DNA of 64,000 nt from Thiomicrospira sp. ALE5 (GCF_900112445.1 NZ_FOYY01000003.1:941960-1005959); one strand, 5' to 3'; positions 43,604-54,720 are shown, counted from the stretch's first letter. The notes: generated by a model from the sequence alone, not told the origin. Program-made: numbers and translations.

Positions 43604-46372
43604 ATGGATAAACATTTCGACCCAACAACGATTGAAGCCAAGTGGTATCAAACTTGGGAAAACGCCGGTTATTTCTCGCCCAATACCGACTCAGATAAAG
43701 CGCCCTATTGCATTATGATTCCGCCGCCGAACGTCACCGGCAGTTTGCACATGGGACATGCCTTCCAAGACACGATTATGGATACCCTGATTCGCCTCAA
43801 TCGTATGCAAGGCAAACCGACCCTGTGGCAACCGGGCACCGACCACGCCGGTATCGCCACCCAAATGGTGGTTGAGCGCCAATTAGCCGCCAAAGGTTTA
43901 AGTCGCCATGATTTAGGACGCGACAAGTTTATTGATGAAATCTGGAAATGGAAAGCCGAATCCGGCGGCACTATCACCCAACAGTTACGCCGTTTGGGTG
44001 CATCGCCTGACTGGAGCCGTGAACGCTTTACGATGGACGACGGCTTATCCAACGCGGTGAAAGAAGTATTTGTCCGTTTGCATGAAGAAGGCTTGATTTA
44101 TCGCGGCAAACGTCTCGTCAACTGGGATCCGGTGCTGCACACCGCCGTCTCCGACCTGGAAGTCGTGTCAGAAGAAGAACAAGGCAACCTGTGGCACATG
44201 CGCTATCCTTTGACCGATGGCTCCGGGCATTTGGTGGTCGCCACAACCCGCCCCGAAACCATGCTCGGCGACCAAGCGGTGGCTGTGCATCCGGAAGACG
44301 AACGTTATCAAGCATTGATTGGCAAAACCATTACCCTGCCATTGGTGGGGCGTGACATTCCGATTATCGCCGATGACTATGTTGACCCTGAGTTTGGAAC
44401 CGGTTGCGTCAAAATTACGCCCGCGCACGACTTTAACGACTATGAAATGGGCAAACGTCACAACCTGCCGATGTTAAATGTCTTCACCCAAGACGCAGCA
44501 ATTAACGATTCAGCACCGGAAAAATACCAAGGTCTCGACCGTTACGAAGCACGTAAACAAATCGTGACCGATTTGGAAGCGCTCGGTCTTATGGAAAAAA
44601 TCGAACCGCATAAACTGATGGTGCCACGCGGTGACCGGACGCATGCAGTGATCGAACCGATGCTGACCGACCAATGGTATGTCGCGGTACAAGAACTAGC
44701 CAAACCGGCGATTGACGCGGTGAAAAACGGCGACATCGAATTTGTGCCGAAAAACTGGGAAAACACCTATTTTGAATGGATGAACAATATTCAAGACTGG
44801 TGTATTTCGCGCCAAATTTGGTGGGGACACCGCATTCCGGCTTGGTATGACGACCAAGGCGGTGTGTATGTCGGCCGTGATGAAGCTGAAGTGCGCGCCA
44901 AGCATAATTTAGGTGATCGTCCTCTGCATCAAGATGATGACGTGCTGGATACCTGGTTCAGCTCGGCGTTATGGACCTTCTCGACCCTCGGTTGGCCGGA
45001 GCAAACACCGGAACTGGAAAAATTCCACCCGACTTCAGTCTTGGTAACCGGCTTCGACATTATTTTCTTCTGGGTCGCACGGATGATTATGATGACCCTG
45101 AAGTTCACCGGCCAAGTACCGTTTAAACAAGTCTATGTGCATGGTTTGGTGCGCGACGCCGAAGGACAAAAAATGTCCAAATCGAAAGGCAATGTGTTGG
45201 ATCCGATTGACTTGATTGACGGTATCGACTTGGAAAGCCTGGTCAACAAACGCACCTATGGCATGATGCAACCGGAAAAAGCCGCCAAAATCGAAAAAGA
45301 CACCCGCAAACAATTTGCCGACGGTATTCCCGCATTTGGCACCGATGCGATGCGTTTCACCTTTGCCTCGCTGGCATCAACTGGCCGCGATATTCGGTTT
45401 GACCTCAATCGCTGTGAAGGTTATCGCAACTTCTGCAATAAATTGTGGAACGCCACCCGTTATGTATTAATGAACACTCAAGGGTTTGATACCGGGGTCG
45501 ATGAAAGCCAGCCGATTGAGTTGTCACTGGCCGATCGTTGGATCGTATCGCGCTTACAAACGCTAGAAACCGAAGTGGTGCGTCATTTTGAACAATACCG
45601 TTTTGATATGGCGGCGAATCTCTTGTATGAATTTACCTGGAACGAATACTGCGATTGGTATTTGGAGCTGGCGAAACCGATTCTTAACAAAGACTCGTCC
45701 GATGCCGCCAAACGCGGCACGCGCCGTACCCTGGTACGCGTACTGGAAACCTTGTTGCGTTTATTGCACCCGGTGATGCCTTATATCACCGAAGAGGCTT
45801 GGCAAGCGGTCGCACCCTTGGCCGGTAAACAGGGCGACACCATTATGTTGCAACCTTACCCAGAAGCGGATGAGAGCAAGATTGACTTGGCTGCCGAAGC
45901 CGAACTGGACTGGGTGAAACAATTTATTATGGGTGTGCGTCGTATTCGTTCGGAAATGGATATTGCACCGGGCAAACCCCTGCCGGTATTACTCAGCAAA
46001 GTATCGGCGCAAGACCAGGCCTGGTTGGATAATAACCGCCTGTTCTTAATGACACTGGCGAAGCTTGAATCGATTGAGGTCTTAGCCAATGAAACCGATG
46101 AGCCGGAATCGGCTATGTCACTGGTTGGCGAGATGAATATTTTAATTCCGATGGCGGGCCTTATTGACAAAGAAGCCGAGCTGGCGCGCCTGAAAAAGGA
46201 AATTGATCGTTTAGAAAACGAACAAAAAAGACTGGATGGCAAACTTAGTAACGAAAACTTTATTTCGCGCGCACCCGACGCCGTCGTCGCCAAGGAACGC
46301 GCTAAGCTCGATGATATTCAAACCGCACTACGCAACTTGGAGCAGCAATATGGCAAAATCGAACAGCTTTAA
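43604..46372 (+). CDS. valS: Valyl-tRNA synthetase
   Basis: Class I synthetase of 922 residues. It has [15 protein letters not shown] with the HIGH-type HMGH motif, the editing domain with [17 protein letters not shown], the KMSKSKGN signature at about residue 525, the anticodon-binding domain, and a C-terminal coiled coil ([19 protein letters not shown]) that contacts tRNA. Only one CAGGCCTG octamer lies in its 2.8 kb, near the 3' end. Its codon use appears somewhat different from neighbours (more TTG and CCG), which may be expression bias or an old transfer. Confidence 0.97.
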   Translation: MDKHFDPTTIEAKWYQTWENAGYFSPNTDSDKAPYCIMIPPPNVTGSLHMGHAFQDTIMDTLIRLNRMQGKPTLWQPGTDHAGIATQMVVERQLAAKGLSRHDLGRDKFIDEIWKWKAESGGTITQQLRRLGASPDWSRERFTMDDGLSNAVKEVFVRLHEEGLIYRGKRLVNWDPVLHTAVSDLEVVSEEEQGNLWHMRYPLTDGSGHLVVATTRPETMLGDQAVAVHPEDERYQALIGKTITLPLVGRDIPIIADDYVDPEFGTGCVKITPAHDFNDYEMGKRHNLPMLNVFTQDAAINDSAPEKYQGLDRYEARKQIVTDLEALGLMEKIEPHKLMVPRGDRTHAVIEPMLTDQWYVAVQELAKPAIDAVKNGDIEFVPKNWENTYFEWMNNIQDWCISRQIWWGHRIPAWYDDQGGVYVGRDEAEVRAKHNLGDRPLHQDDDVLDTWFSSALWTFSTLGWPEQTPELEKFHPTSVLVTGFDIIFFWVARMIMMTLKFTGQVPFKQVYVHGLVRDAEGQKMSKSKGNVLDPIDLIDGIDLESLVNKRTYGMMQPEKAAKIEKDTRKQFADGIPAFGTDAMRFTFASLASTGRDIRFDLNRCEGYRNFCNKLWNATRYVLMNTQGFDTGVDESQPIELSLADRWIVSRLQTLETEVVRHFEQYRFDMAANLLYEFTWNEYCDWYLELAKPILNKDSSDAAKRGTRRTLVRVLETLLRLLHPVMPYITEEAWQAVAPLAGKQGDTIMLQPYPEADESKIDLAAEAELDWVKQFIMGVRRIRSEMDIAPGKPLPVLLSKVSAQDQAWLDNNRLFLMTLAKLESIEVLANETDEPESAMSLVGEMNILIPMAGLIDKEAELARLKKEIDRLENEQKRLDGKLSNENFISRAPDAVVAKERAKLDDIQTALRNLEQQYGKIEQL

Positions 46373-47072
46373 ACGTCAGACACTCGGGCTGATCCTGTTA
46401 ACCGGAAGCTTAAACATAGGTCTATTATCCAGCTCCACTGTTTATGCACAAGACAACACACAAGCCTTCACCCATTATGTTAGCGACCGTGTGGAACAAC
46501 CTATGCGGCGTGGCGCGGGGGTGGAGTTCCGAATTGAACGGATGTTGCCCCCCGGCACGCCATTAAAAGTGCTTGAAACCCGCGATGGCTGGTCACGCGT
46601 AGAAGCGACTCATAACAACCGCACGTCACAAGGCTGGATTCACCAGGTTTCTATTCAGAATCAACCGCCGGCACGTTTGCAATTAAATGAACAACGCGCA
46701 CGCTTTAATGAACTTGAAGCGCGCTTTAATGAGCAAAATCGCGATTATGAGCAGCTACAAACCCATCACGATGAAATTGTTGCGGAATTAACTGAGCTTA
46801 AACAAGCGCATTTTGAAGCACGCCGCGAACTAGAACAAATCCGCGAGATATCAGGACAGGCGGTTGATTTAGATAAGCAAAACCGTGAAATGCGTCAGAT
46901 TATTAATGAAATGGAAGCGCAACAGGTCATTATGCGCCAACAAATCGCCCAAGCAGGTGATGCCGTTAAACGCCAATGGTTTTTAACGGGGGCAGGTGTA
47001 TTGTTAATTGGCTTATTACTCGGGCGTTTCTTCAGAATCCCAAAACGCCGCAGCAGTTGGGATAGCGTTTAA
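46350..47072 (+). CDS. TIGR04211-type SH3 domain protein
   Basis: Membrane-anchored protein of 240 residues. Signal peptide ending SSSTVYAQD, bacterial SH3 domain (about 35-100: [32 protein letters not shown]), a long coiled coil (about 110-200) and one C-terminal membrane helix ([19 protein letters not shown]). The arrangement is that of YgiM/TIGR04211 proteins of unknown role. The start ATG at 46350 lies inside the valS end with GGAG 8 bases upstream; 38 upstream codons are excluded. Confidence 0.88.
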   Translation: MAKSNSFKRQTLGLILLTGSLNIGLLSSSTVYAQDNTQAFTHYVSDRVEQPMRRGAGVEFRIERMLPPGTPLKVLETRDGWSRVEATHNNRTSQGWIHQVSIQNQPPARLQLNEQRARFNELEARFNEQNRDYEQLQTHHDEIVAELTELKQAHFEARRELEQIREISGQAVDLDKQNREMRQIINEMEAQQVIMRQQIAQAGDAVKRQWFLTGAGVLLIGLLLGRFFRIPKRRSSWDSV

Positions 47073-47099
47073 CCCCAAAAGGTTGTTTAGGATAACAAC

Positions 47100-47128
47100 A
47101 AGGCATTGCACTCATACAATGCCTTTTT
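47100..47128. terminator. Terminator between the SH3 protein and dsbC
   Basis: AAGGCATTG, 8-base loop, CAATGCCTT then TTT on the plus strand; A residues on the other side are fewer, so it mainly ends the valS-SH3 transcript, possibly also dsbC. Confidence 0.8.
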
Positions 47129-47130
47129 AG

Positions 47131-47850
47131 TTAGTTTTCTAACAACGCTGGAATCAAATCTTCCGCAGGTACAAAACCTGGCACCATTTGGCCATCATCA
47201 ATAATCATCGTCGGTGTACCCGATACATTAAAAAACTGTGCCGCTTGGAAGTGAGACATCACCGGATTGTCACAACGTTTGGTTTCTGGGTCCATGCCAT
47301 TTTTAGCATCATCCATAGCCTTAACCGGATTCGCACTACACCACACCGATTCCATTTTAGTAAAACTAGGCGTGCTTGGGCCTGAACGAGGGAAGGCTAA
47401 ATAACGCACCTCAATACCGGCCTCATTTAACTGTCCAACTTGATTATGAAAACGCTTACAAAACGGACAATCAATATCAGTAAACACGGTGATTTGGCGC
47501 TTGGTATCACCTTTAGCTTTAAATACGATCATCGACGCAGGATCAATATCATTTAACGCCTCAAGTCTTGCTTGCTGCAGACGCTTTTCAGTCAGGTTCG
47601 CACCCTGCTCAAGATTAATCAAGTTACCATTAAACAAATGCTCGCCGTCCGCTGTCATGTAAAAAACCGTAACACCTAAGGTCACTTCGTACAGACCCGG
47701 TATTACACTGGGTTGTATATCAGCCGCCGGTGCGCCCGGCGCCATTTGCGATAAAACTTGTTGGATACGCTGAGTATCTGCCATCGCAGGCATCATAGCA
47801 CTCGCGCCCATTAGTGCGGCTAACGCCAAACTTTGAATCGATTTAATCAT
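47131..47850 (-). CDS. dsbC: Thiol:disulfide interchange protein DsbC
   Basis: Periplasmic disulfide isomerase of 239 residues. Signal peptide (ALAALMGASAMMPAMAD), N-terminal dimerisation domain, then a thioredoxin fold with active site DCPFCKRFH (CPFC where E. coli has CGYC), a second Cys pair (VWCSANPVKAMDD, KRCDNP) and cis-Pro SGTPTMIID. The start ATG at 47850 has GAGGAC upstream; 49 codons before it lie in xerD. It follows xerD, as in most gammaproteobacteria. Confidence 0.93.
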   Translation of the reverse strand: MIKSIQSLALAALMGASAMMPAMADTQRIQQVLSQMAPGAPAADIQPSVIPGLYEVTLGVTVFYMTADGEHLFNGNLINLEQGANLTEKRLQQARLEALNDIDPASMIVFKAKGDTKRQITVFTDIDCPFCKRFHNQVGQLNEAGIEVRYLAFPRSGPSTPSFTKMESVWCSANPVKAMDDAKNGMDPETKRCDNPVMSHFQAAQFFNVSGTPTMIIDDGQMVPGFVPAEDLIPALLEN

Positions 47851-47869
47851 ACTTTGTCCTCTAATCCTG

Positions 47870-48772
47870 CTATCCGCGCGGATGATGTTGTTGATGAAGC
47901 TGTTTAAGTCGCGCTTTAGCGACATGGGTATAAATTTGGGTGGTGGATAAATCGCTGTGTCCAAGCAATAGCTGCACACTGCGTAAATCCGCCCCATGAT
48001 TAATTAAGTGCGTCGCAAAGGCATGCCGCAACCCATGGGGGGATAGTTTACCAGTGAGACCGGCCTGTTGCGCAAGATTATGAATACGATGCCACAATGT
48101 TTGTCGTGTCATTGGGCGCCCAATCCGTGATACAAACACCTCATCCAATACCGCGCCAGGTTTAAGCAGGCCTGGCCGAGCTTGCGCTAAATACTGGGCT
48201 AACCAATGCTGCGCCCACTCACCCATCGGGATAATACGCTGCTTATTACCCTTGCCCACCACCATTAGCAGGCCTGCGGCTAAATCCACCTGCGCAATAG
48301 GTAGACTAACGACCTCTGATACCCGCAAACCGGTTGCATACATCAGCTCTAAAATGGCGCGATCACGCAACCCCAACGCTGTGCTGACATCCGGTGCGGC
48401 CAGTAACGCATCAATATTCTGCTCGGATAGAACCTTAGGAATCGCCTGCTGCTGTTTGGGTGCCTGTAACTGTTGCGCTGGATGCACCGACAACCAGGCC
48501 TGGTGCAAGGCAAACTTATACAGCCGCTTGATAGCCGCCAAACGCCGAGCCAGTGTTTGCGGTTTAGCTTCTGCCGACAACCCCACTAAATACTGAAGAA
48601 TATCAGTTTCTTGCCAAGTGAGCCAAGCAGCAGAAGATAGCGCGGCTTCGCCGCCGGTGCGCAACACAAAATCACGTAAATCACGCTGATACGCCTGCTG
48701 TGTCGCACGACTTAAGCCCTGAGCAAGATGCAAATAACGCATAAAGGCCGCTAAGGCTTGATCAAATGGCAT
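47870..48772 (-). CDS. xerD: Tyrosine recombinase XerD
   Basis: Resolves chromosome dimers at dif with XerC and FtsK. The 300-residue protein has a SAM-like N-terminal domain (FMRYLHLAQGLSRATQQAYQ) and a catalytic domain with all key residues: Arg in ATGLRVSEV, Lys in VVGKGNKQR, HGLRHAFATHL, LLGHSDLSTTQIY with the Tyr nucleophile. Three CAGGCCTG octamers occur within this gene (48167, 48269, 48495), the highest density in the window. Confidence 0.96.
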   Translation of the reverse strand: MPFDQALAAFMRYLHLAQGLSRATQQAYQRDLRDFVLRTGGEAALSSAAWLTWQETDILQYLVGLSAEAKPQTLARRLAAIKRLYKFALHQAWLSVHPAQQLQAPKQQQAIPKVLSEQNIDALLAAPDVSTALGLRDRAILELMYATGLRVSEVVSLPIAQVDLAAGLLMVVGKGNKQRIIPMGEWAQHWLAQYLAQARPGLLKPGAVLDEVFVSRIGRPMTRQTLWHRIHNLAQQAGLTGKLSPHGLRHAFATHLINHGADLRSVQLLLGHSDLSTTQIYTHVAKARLKQLHQQHHPRG

Positions 48773-48815
48773 AAGAGCCCCACCCCTCTACAAATTAACG
48801 CAGTATAAAACAAAA

Positions 48816-48847
48816 AACCCCAATAAGCAGGCCTGCTTATTGGGGTT
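48816..48847 (-). terminator. Terminator of the RND operon built on the CAGGCCTG palindrome
   Basis: A perfect 32-base palindrome with CAGGCCTG at its centre and AACCCC/GGGGTT at the outer ends. On the minus strand it is followed by TTTTTTG. It lies 37 bases after the RND pump stop codon, so it is the probable Rho-independent terminator of that operon. Confidence 0.85.
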
Positions 48848-48883
48848 CATCGGTTATCTTGAACCAAGATTAACTATCAAAGC

Positions 48884-51800
48884 TTAAACCTTAGACAATA
48901 ACTCTTTTTCAATTTTGGCCATATCCGTTAACTCTGGTGGTGACGGATAGTAGGTTTGCCAGATAAAGTACATCAACGGAATCACAAACAAGGTCAAGAT
49001 TGTTGATGAAATCACCCCAAAGATTAAGCTGATCGCTAACCCACCAAATACCGGATCGGGCACCATCACAATCGAGGCAAAAATAATCGTTAATGCCGTT
49101 AGAATAATCGCTTTGGCACGCACTTTACCTGCCTCAATAACTGCGTCGCGTAAAGACTTTCCTTCACGTTGATACTCTAGAGTGAAATCGATCAGCAACA
49201 AGGAGTTACGCACCACAATCCCCGCCAAGGCAATCACCCCTATCATCGACGTAGCCGTAAATGCCTGACCCAACAACCAATGCCCAGGGAAGACCCCAAT
49301 CATCGTTAATGGAATCGCGCCCATGACAATAAAAGGCAACATAAACGAGCGATAATAGCCAACCAAAATCAGATAGATAAATACAAGGGCGACAATAAAC
49401 GCACTCCCCATATCACGGAATACATCCAAAGTAAGACGCATTTCCCCACCCCATAACAAGGTGTAATCCATCACATCCTTCGGTTGGGCTTCAATAAAGC
49501 CTAGGTTGGCGGTTTGGAAGGTCACGCCTGATTCTGACAGGGTGACATTATCCAGCATTTTATCAAGCGTCAACACGGCATACACCGGACTAGAGCGCAA
49601 AAGTTCACCACTCACCATCGTCATGGAATGCTGGTCACGCCCCATAATCGGCTTAGCTAGAATACGCTCTTCTATCGTGGCAATCGCAGATAAAGGCACG
49701 GCCTCACCCGAGTAAGAGTTAACGCGCAAGGTTAACAGCTGCTCTGGTACGGTTCGCTCCGCACGCGGTAAACGCACTACGATATTGACGGGTTCACGAA
49801 CATTATCATAATGCATGTACCCCAAGTTAAAGCCACTGACATAATCACGCAGCATTTTGCTGACATTTGCCGGCGCAATACCCAGTAAGTTAGCCTTTTC
49901 ACGGTCAATATTAATCTCATAACTCAACACATCATCAGTGACCGAGTTATCCACGTTAATCATGCCGTAAATCTGCTCAAACTTGGCGTTAATCTCATTG
50001 GCCGCATCACGCAGTTTGTCATAATCTGGCCCATAAAGCTCAGCTAAAATCTGTGCCGTCACTGGCGGCCCAGGCGGTGTTTCGTAGATTTTGACTTTAG
50101 CTTCTGGGAAGTCTTGACGCACCATCGCAAAGCGATCATAAAGCTGCTGGGCAATTTCATGCGAACTTAACGAGCGACGTTCTTTTTCAAGCAAATTCAC
50201 TCGAATCTGGGCAAAGTTTTCACCCTGCTTAATCAAGTCACCGCGAACCAGGGCAGCAAAATCAATCGGTGCCGGTGTTCCCAAATAAACACTGTAGTCG
50301 GTGACATAGTCAGTCCGACCAATAATATCACCCACAAAACGCACCACGCGGTCGGTCGCTTCCGTGGCCGTGCCCGATGGCATATCGACCTGTACCAAGA
50401 AGGTGTCAGTGTTATCAAACGGTAGCATTTTGACTTCCACCCCCGCCGGGTGCAGCGGATTATTCATGCCATCTTCGCGCACAAACTGAATCGCTGGCTG
50501 GAACATCGCTGCAAATAAGCTCATTAACACCACAAACAAGAAGATATTCCGTTTGGTACGACTAGCAATCATCGGTGCCAATAACTTGACATAACCGCGC
50601 TGCAGCCAATCTTCTTTTTGCGGGTGATGAGACTGAATGCTATCGGTTTCCGCCATTTTCTTAATGGCATTTTTACCCAACCAACGATAAGCTGCATAAG
50701 GCACCAACATATAAGCAATAAGTAGTGATGCAATCATTGCCACAGGCACGTTGAATGGAATCGGTGCCATAAAGGGCCCCATCATTCCGGTCACAAACAA
50801 CATCGGAATAAAGGCCAAAATAACTGCAAGCGTTGCCACGTTAGTCGGATTACCAATTTCATTCGTGGCCTTAATCAGTAACTGATCAAAGGTTTTTGGA
50901 TCGACACCATGCCGCACATGGCGGTGGATGTTCTCCACCACCACTATCGCGGCGTCAACCAATAACCCTAGCGATAGAATCAGCGCAAACAGCGTAATTC
51001 GGTTTAGGGTTTGACCAAAAATATAGCCGACAATCAGCACCACAAACAAAATTAATGGTACGGTTAAGGTCACGATTAAGGCTTCGCGCCAACCCAATGA
51101 CACCATCAAAATAATGACCACGGCAATAATGGCAATAATTAAGCTTTCTACCAGAACGTTAACAGCCTTATCAGCCATTTCACCATCATTACGGGTCACC
51201 ACCACTTCAATATCAGCCGGTAACATAGCGGTTTGTAAAGTATCAAACTTTTCCATCACCGCATTCGATACCGTTACGGCATTGGTGCCCGGCTTTTTAG
51301 CAATCGAAATAGTGACCGCAGGCAACTCGCCACGCAAACCCAACGAACTCGCAGGTCCAAATCCAATCCGAGTGTGAACTTCATCTTCAAATGGGCCTTC
51401 TTCAATTGTGGCAATATCACGCAAAAAGATCGGCTGTCCCTTGTCTGCGCCAATAATAATGTCACCAACTTCTTGCGCGCTACCGAGATAACCATTCACT
51501 CGCACAGGATGACTTTGATTATTGTGCACCAGGTTACCGACCGGCATAGACACGTTGGATCCCATTAGCATGTCGCTAATGTCATCCAAAGATAAGCCCG
51601 TCATGGCAATTTTTTGTGAATCCAACCAAACATTGACCGCACGCTGTTTACCACCCAGCACCTCGGTAAAGGACACACCCGGCACGTTACGCAACTGTTC
51701 AACCAGCTTTAAACTCACGTCGCGCAAGTCATAGCCATCCATCCGTTCTGAGGTGAGTGTCAAGGTAAGGATGGGCACATCATCAACATTAATTGGCTTG

Positions 51801-52234
51801 ATAATGGGCTGCTGTGTCGCCGGTGGCATCCGATCCATATTTTGCATCACCTGGTTATAAACTTTTACCAAGCTATCAATCTGATCCTCACCGACCTTAA
51901 ACTGAACTGTTACCACCCCAAAATCACTGGTAGCATAACCAAAAGTATTATCAACGCCTGGAAGCGCATTCATAATCGCTTCTAATGGCTTGACCACCAT
52001 GTTATTCACTTCTTCCGGTGTCGCACCCGCTTTGGGCACCATAATATTCGCAGCCGGCACCACAATTTGTGGGTTATATTCACGCGGTGTCATAAACAAT
52101 GACAATAGACCTGCCAACATGATAGCAATCATGATCATCATGGTGATCTTGGAGTGAATAAACATTTTGGCGAGTTTCCCCGCACTGTTGAGTTGCAGGT
52201 TATCCTGCCCTGTTTGATTCTGTGACTCTGCCAT
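48884..52234 (-). CDS. RND efflux pump, inner-membrane permease
   Basis: AcrB-like permease of 1116 residues with about 12 membrane helices and two large periplasmic loops. It works with the adaptor and TolC-like proteins encoded upstream. The helix-4 motif reads LGLLVDAAIVVVENIHRHV, so the second of the two usual relay Asp residues (DD in AcrB) is Ala. The helix-10 relay position reads GIVVRNSLLLIDF, with Arg in place of Lys. These look like a coordinated change in the proton path, or a subfamily feature. The substrate is unknown. The start ATG is adjacent to the adaptor stop. Confidence 0.92.
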   Translation of the reverse strand: MAESQNQTGQDNLQLNSAGKLAKMFIHSKITMMIMIAIMLAGLLSLFMTPREYNPQIVVPAANIMVPKAGATPEEVNNMVVKPLEAIMNALPGVDNTFGYATSDFGVVTVQFKVGEDQIDSLVKVYNQVMQNMDRMPPATQQPIIKPINVDDVPILTLTLTSERMDGYDLRDVSLKLVEQLRNVPGVSFTEVLGGKQRAVNVWLDSQKIAMTGLSLDDISDMLMGSNVSMPVGNLVHNNQSHPVRVNGYLGSAQEVGDIIIGADKGQPIFLRDIATIEEGPFEDEVHTRIGFGPASSLGLRGELPAVTISIAKKPGTNAVTVSNAVMEKFDTLQTAMLPADIEVVVTRNDGEMADKAVNVLVESLIIAIIAVVIILMVSLGWREALIVTLTVPLILFVVLIVGYIFGQTLNRITLFALILSLGLLVDAAIVVVENIHRHVRHGVDPKTFDQLLIKATNEIGNPTNVATLAVILAFIPMLFVTGMMGPFMAPIPFNVPVAMIASLLIAYMLVPYAAYRWLGKNAIKKMAETDSIQSHHPQKEDWLQRGYVKLLAPMIASRTKRNIFLFVVLMSLFAAMFQPAIQFVREDGMNNPLHPAGVEVKMLPFDNTDTFLVQVDMPSGTATEATDRVVRFVGDIIGRTDYVTDYSVYLGTPAPIDFAALVRGDLIKQGENFAQIRVNLLEKERRSLSSHEIAQQLYDRFAMVRQDFPEAKVKIYETPPGPPVTAQILAELYGPDYDKLRDAANEINAKFEQIYGMINVDNSVTDDVLSYEINIDREKANLLGIAPANVSKMLRDYVSGFNLGYMHYDNVREPVNIVVRLPRAERTVPEQLLTLRVNSYSGEAVPLSAIATIEERILAKPIMGRDQHSMTMVSGELLRSSPVYAVLTLDKMLDNVTLSESGVTFQTANLGFIEAQPKDVMDYTLLWGGEMRLTLDVFRDMGSAFIVALVFIYLILVGYYRSFMLPFIVMGAIPLTMIGVFPGHWLLGQAFTATSMIGVIALAGIVVRNSLLLIDFTLEYQREGKSLRDAVIEAGKVRAKAIILTALTIIFASIVMVPDPVFGGLAISLIFGVISSTILTLFVIPLMYFIWQTYYPSPPELTDMAKIEKELLSKV

Positions 52235-53334
52235 TATTCACTACGCTCCAACGCCGCTGTTTGCGTGATAACACGATCACCATTCACCAAGGTTTGATTA
52301 TGGGTAACAACAATAACCTCGTCGATATCCAAACCTGCTTGAACTTCAACAAAATTGGCTTGCTGAGCGCCCAAACGCACCATGCGGAACTGCACGTGTG
52401 CATCATCGGTGACCACAAATACCCCTTCAATCCCAGAACGGTTGACAATCGCCGTTTGCGGAATCAACAGTGCCTGACGCTCGCCACGAATAAAACTAAT
52501 ACGTGCAAAGGTGCCCGAATTAACATTATCCAACACCGGCAAACTTAATTTGGTGGTATGACCACGCGTACGTGGATTAGCTGCTGCAACAAGAGAGTAA
52601 ATTTCTCCCTCCAAAACCTCATTGACGCCATCTACCTGAATAAGTGCCGTATCGCCCACATTGATTGCCGCATACAGGTCTTGTGAAACTTCTGTTTGCA
52701 CACTTAGCGAACGCAAGTTTTCAATGACCACGACAGGGTTTCCTGGTGCGGCAAGGTCGCCCGCATCCGCTAATTTTTGTACCACGACACCATCAAACGG
52801 CGCACGGACATTGGCATAGGTTAATTGTGCCTCAGCCTGTTCTAAACCAGCACGCGCTGCAGCTAGATTTTCTTGCGCAACATTATATTGTAAGCGCACG
52901 CCATCAAACTGCTGACGCGATACCGACTCTTCACGCAGTAGTTCGCTAAAACGTTCAAAATCAGCACGAGCATTTTCTAACGCCGCTTGGGCTTGTTGAA
53001 AACCAGCACGCGCTTGCGAAATCTGACTGTTAATATCTTGTGGGTCTATCGTAAACAATAAATCACCGCGTTTAACGTGCGTACCCAACTCGACCGGCAT
53101 GGTTTGAATATTGCCCATCAGGCGAGAAGCAATGCGTGCTTGTTGGTCAGGCACCACTGATCCTGGCATATTGACCAAGACGGGTACCGTCGCCAACTGC
53201 ACCTGGCTAACCGTTACTTCATGGGTGTTAACGGCTTCGTTCTGAACATCACTCGAACTTGACTCATCGTTACAGCCACTTAGACCAAACGTCACGGCTA
53301 GCAGGCCTGCTAAGGCCAAAGAATATCTTTTCAT
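52234..53334 (-). CDS. RND periplasmic adaptor (membrane fusion) lipoprotein
   Basis: Protein of 366 residues with a lipobox FGLSGC at about 19-21, a lipoyl-like half motif (QARIASRLMGNIQTMPVELG, HVKRGDLLFTIDP), a helical hairpin (about 95-160), and a second lipoyl half (RAPFDGVVVQKLADAGDL) followed by a beta-barrel. It bridges the permease and the TolC-like channel. It directly abuts both neighbouring genes, so the three are one operon. One CAGGCCTG lies in its signal-peptide coding region (53302). Confidence 0.93.
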   Translation of the reverse strand: MKRYSLALAGLLAVTFGLSGCNDESSSSDVQNEAVNTHEVTVSQVQLATVPVLVNMPGSVVPDQQARIASRLMGNIQTMPVELGTHVKRGDLLFTIDPQDINSQISQARAGFQQAQAALENARADFERFSELLREESVSRQQFDGVRLQYNVAQENLAAARAGLEQAEAQLTYANVRAPFDGVVVQKLADAGDLAAPGNPVVVIENLRSLSVQTEVSQDLYAAINVGDTALIQVDGVNEVLEGEIYSLVAAANPRTRGHTTKLSLPVLDNVNSGTFARISFIRGERQALLIPQTAIVNRSGIEGVFVVTDDAHVQFRMVRLGAQQANFVEVQAGLDIDEVIVVTHNQTLVNGDRVITQTAALERSE

Positions 53335-54720
53335 TTATTGGTTCTCCAAACTCAAATCATCTAAATTCATTAGGCCAGCCGCTAGACGTAACCTGGCTTT
53401 TTGTAAGTTAATGGCATATTGCGAGTTGACTAATTCTGCCCGCGCTTTATCCAATTGCGCTTGACTGGCTAATACCTCGGTCATCGTTGCAATACCCGTT
53501 TCATAACGACGTGCGACAAGTTCCTGAGCTTCGGTGGCGAAGCGTTCTGCGGCTTCATTGGCCGCTAATTTTTTTAACTCATTTTGATATTGTCGCCAAG
53601 CTTGCAATACTTGCATTCTGACCTCTAACTCATGACTGCGGAGCTTGGCTTGCTCTTCACGCAATTTCGCATTCACCTGATCAACGCCACGCTGGGTAAA
53701 GCCAAAGTCATAAAAAGTCCAGGTTGCAACCGCACCAATAGTATAAGACTGCGCACTGAGCCCCAAACGGTCGTCATTCCACTCAGAACGTGCCATCATG
53801 TTAACCTGCGGATACAAATCTGCACGCGCCACACCCACTGCTGCCTGCTGCGCTAACAAAGCACGGCGTTGCGCTTGTAACTGCGGATTATTTAATAAGG
53901 CTTGGTTAAGCAGGCTATCCAAATCGTCCGACGGCAACACCACCGCGACACGCGCACCTACATCGAGCGGTGCATTTGGTTCAATCCCCATTAGCATACG
54001 CAAGCCATCTAATGCCATTTGCTCTTGGTTTTGAGCTTGCTCAAGTAATACTGAAATTTCTGCTGCATTTGCTTGCGCGCTCAATAATTCGGAACGCACC
54101 ACCACACCCTGATTAACAAGGTTTTGCGTGGTGTTAACATAGGCCTCTGCTGCTTTTAACGCCTGTTTAGCGACATCGATAAAACGTCGTGCAGCATGGA
54201 CACCTTCATAGGCTTCATAAACATAAAACGTCAGCATCTGCTGCACAGCTTCATCACCTTGCTGTGCTGCGGCCAACATGGCTTCAGCTTGCTGTTGAAA
54301 GTGCGCAATACGCCCACCATTCCAGATGGGAAGCTGCATTTCAACTGCGGTATTGAAGTTGGTGTAGGGATCGGGGTTGTTAAGATCGTCAGGTTTAAGT
54401 CCTGGGTTAGGGTTAATAGGATCAAACTGTCTAAATCCAAAATCGCCAAATGTTGCATTTTTTTGTTGCAACTTCATCCCAAACACATTCAGTGGGTTGT
54501 TGCTATGGGTTACCCCAAAAGACAAATTAAACCGAGGCATACGGCCATACTCTGCCTGATTAACCGCTGCTTGCGCTTGGTCAATTTGCGCAGCCGTTAC
54601 ATCACGCTGTGGGTTTTGCGACAGCGTTTGATTGACACTTTCACTAAATTCAACCGTTTGAGCCAGCACAGCGCTTGAAAAGACACAACTCAACGCCATA
54701 GCCAAAATACGAGGCTTCAT
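53335..54720 (-). CDS. TolC-family outer-membrane channel
   Basis: Protein of 461 residues. Signal peptide (MALSCVFSSAVLAQT) and two outer-membrane efflux repeats rich in helical heptads (QTLSQNPQRDVTAAQIDQAQ at about 35, QAQRRALLAQQAAVGVARAD at about 285). The probable adaptor-contact tips are YVNTTQNLVNQGVVVRSELL and RRYETGIATMTEVLASQA. It is the first gene of the efflux operon. The upstream gap holds an inverted repeat that may be an operator. Confidence 0.93.
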   Translation of the reverse strand: MKPRILAMALSCVFSSAVLAQTVEFSESVNQTLSQNPQRDVTAAQIDQAQAAVNQAEYGRMPRFNLSFGVTHSNNPLNVFGMKLQQKNATFGDFGFRQFDPINPNPGLKPDDLNNPDPYTNFNTAVEMQLPIWNGGRIAHFQQQAEAMLAAAQQGDEAVQQMLTFYVYEAYEGVHAARRFIDVAKQALKAAEAYVNTTQNLVNQGVVVRSELLSAQANAAEISVLLEQAQNQEQMALDGLRMLMGIEPNAPLDVGARVAVVLPSDDLDSLLNQALLNNPQLQAQRRALLAQQAAVGVARADLYPQVNMMARSEWNDDRLGLSAQSYTIGAVATWTFYDFGFTQRGVDQVNAKLREEQAKLRSHELEVRMQVLQAWRQYQNELKKLAANEAAERFATEAQELVARRYETGIATMTEVLASQAQLDKARAELVNSQYAINLQKARLRLAAGLMNLDDLSLENQ

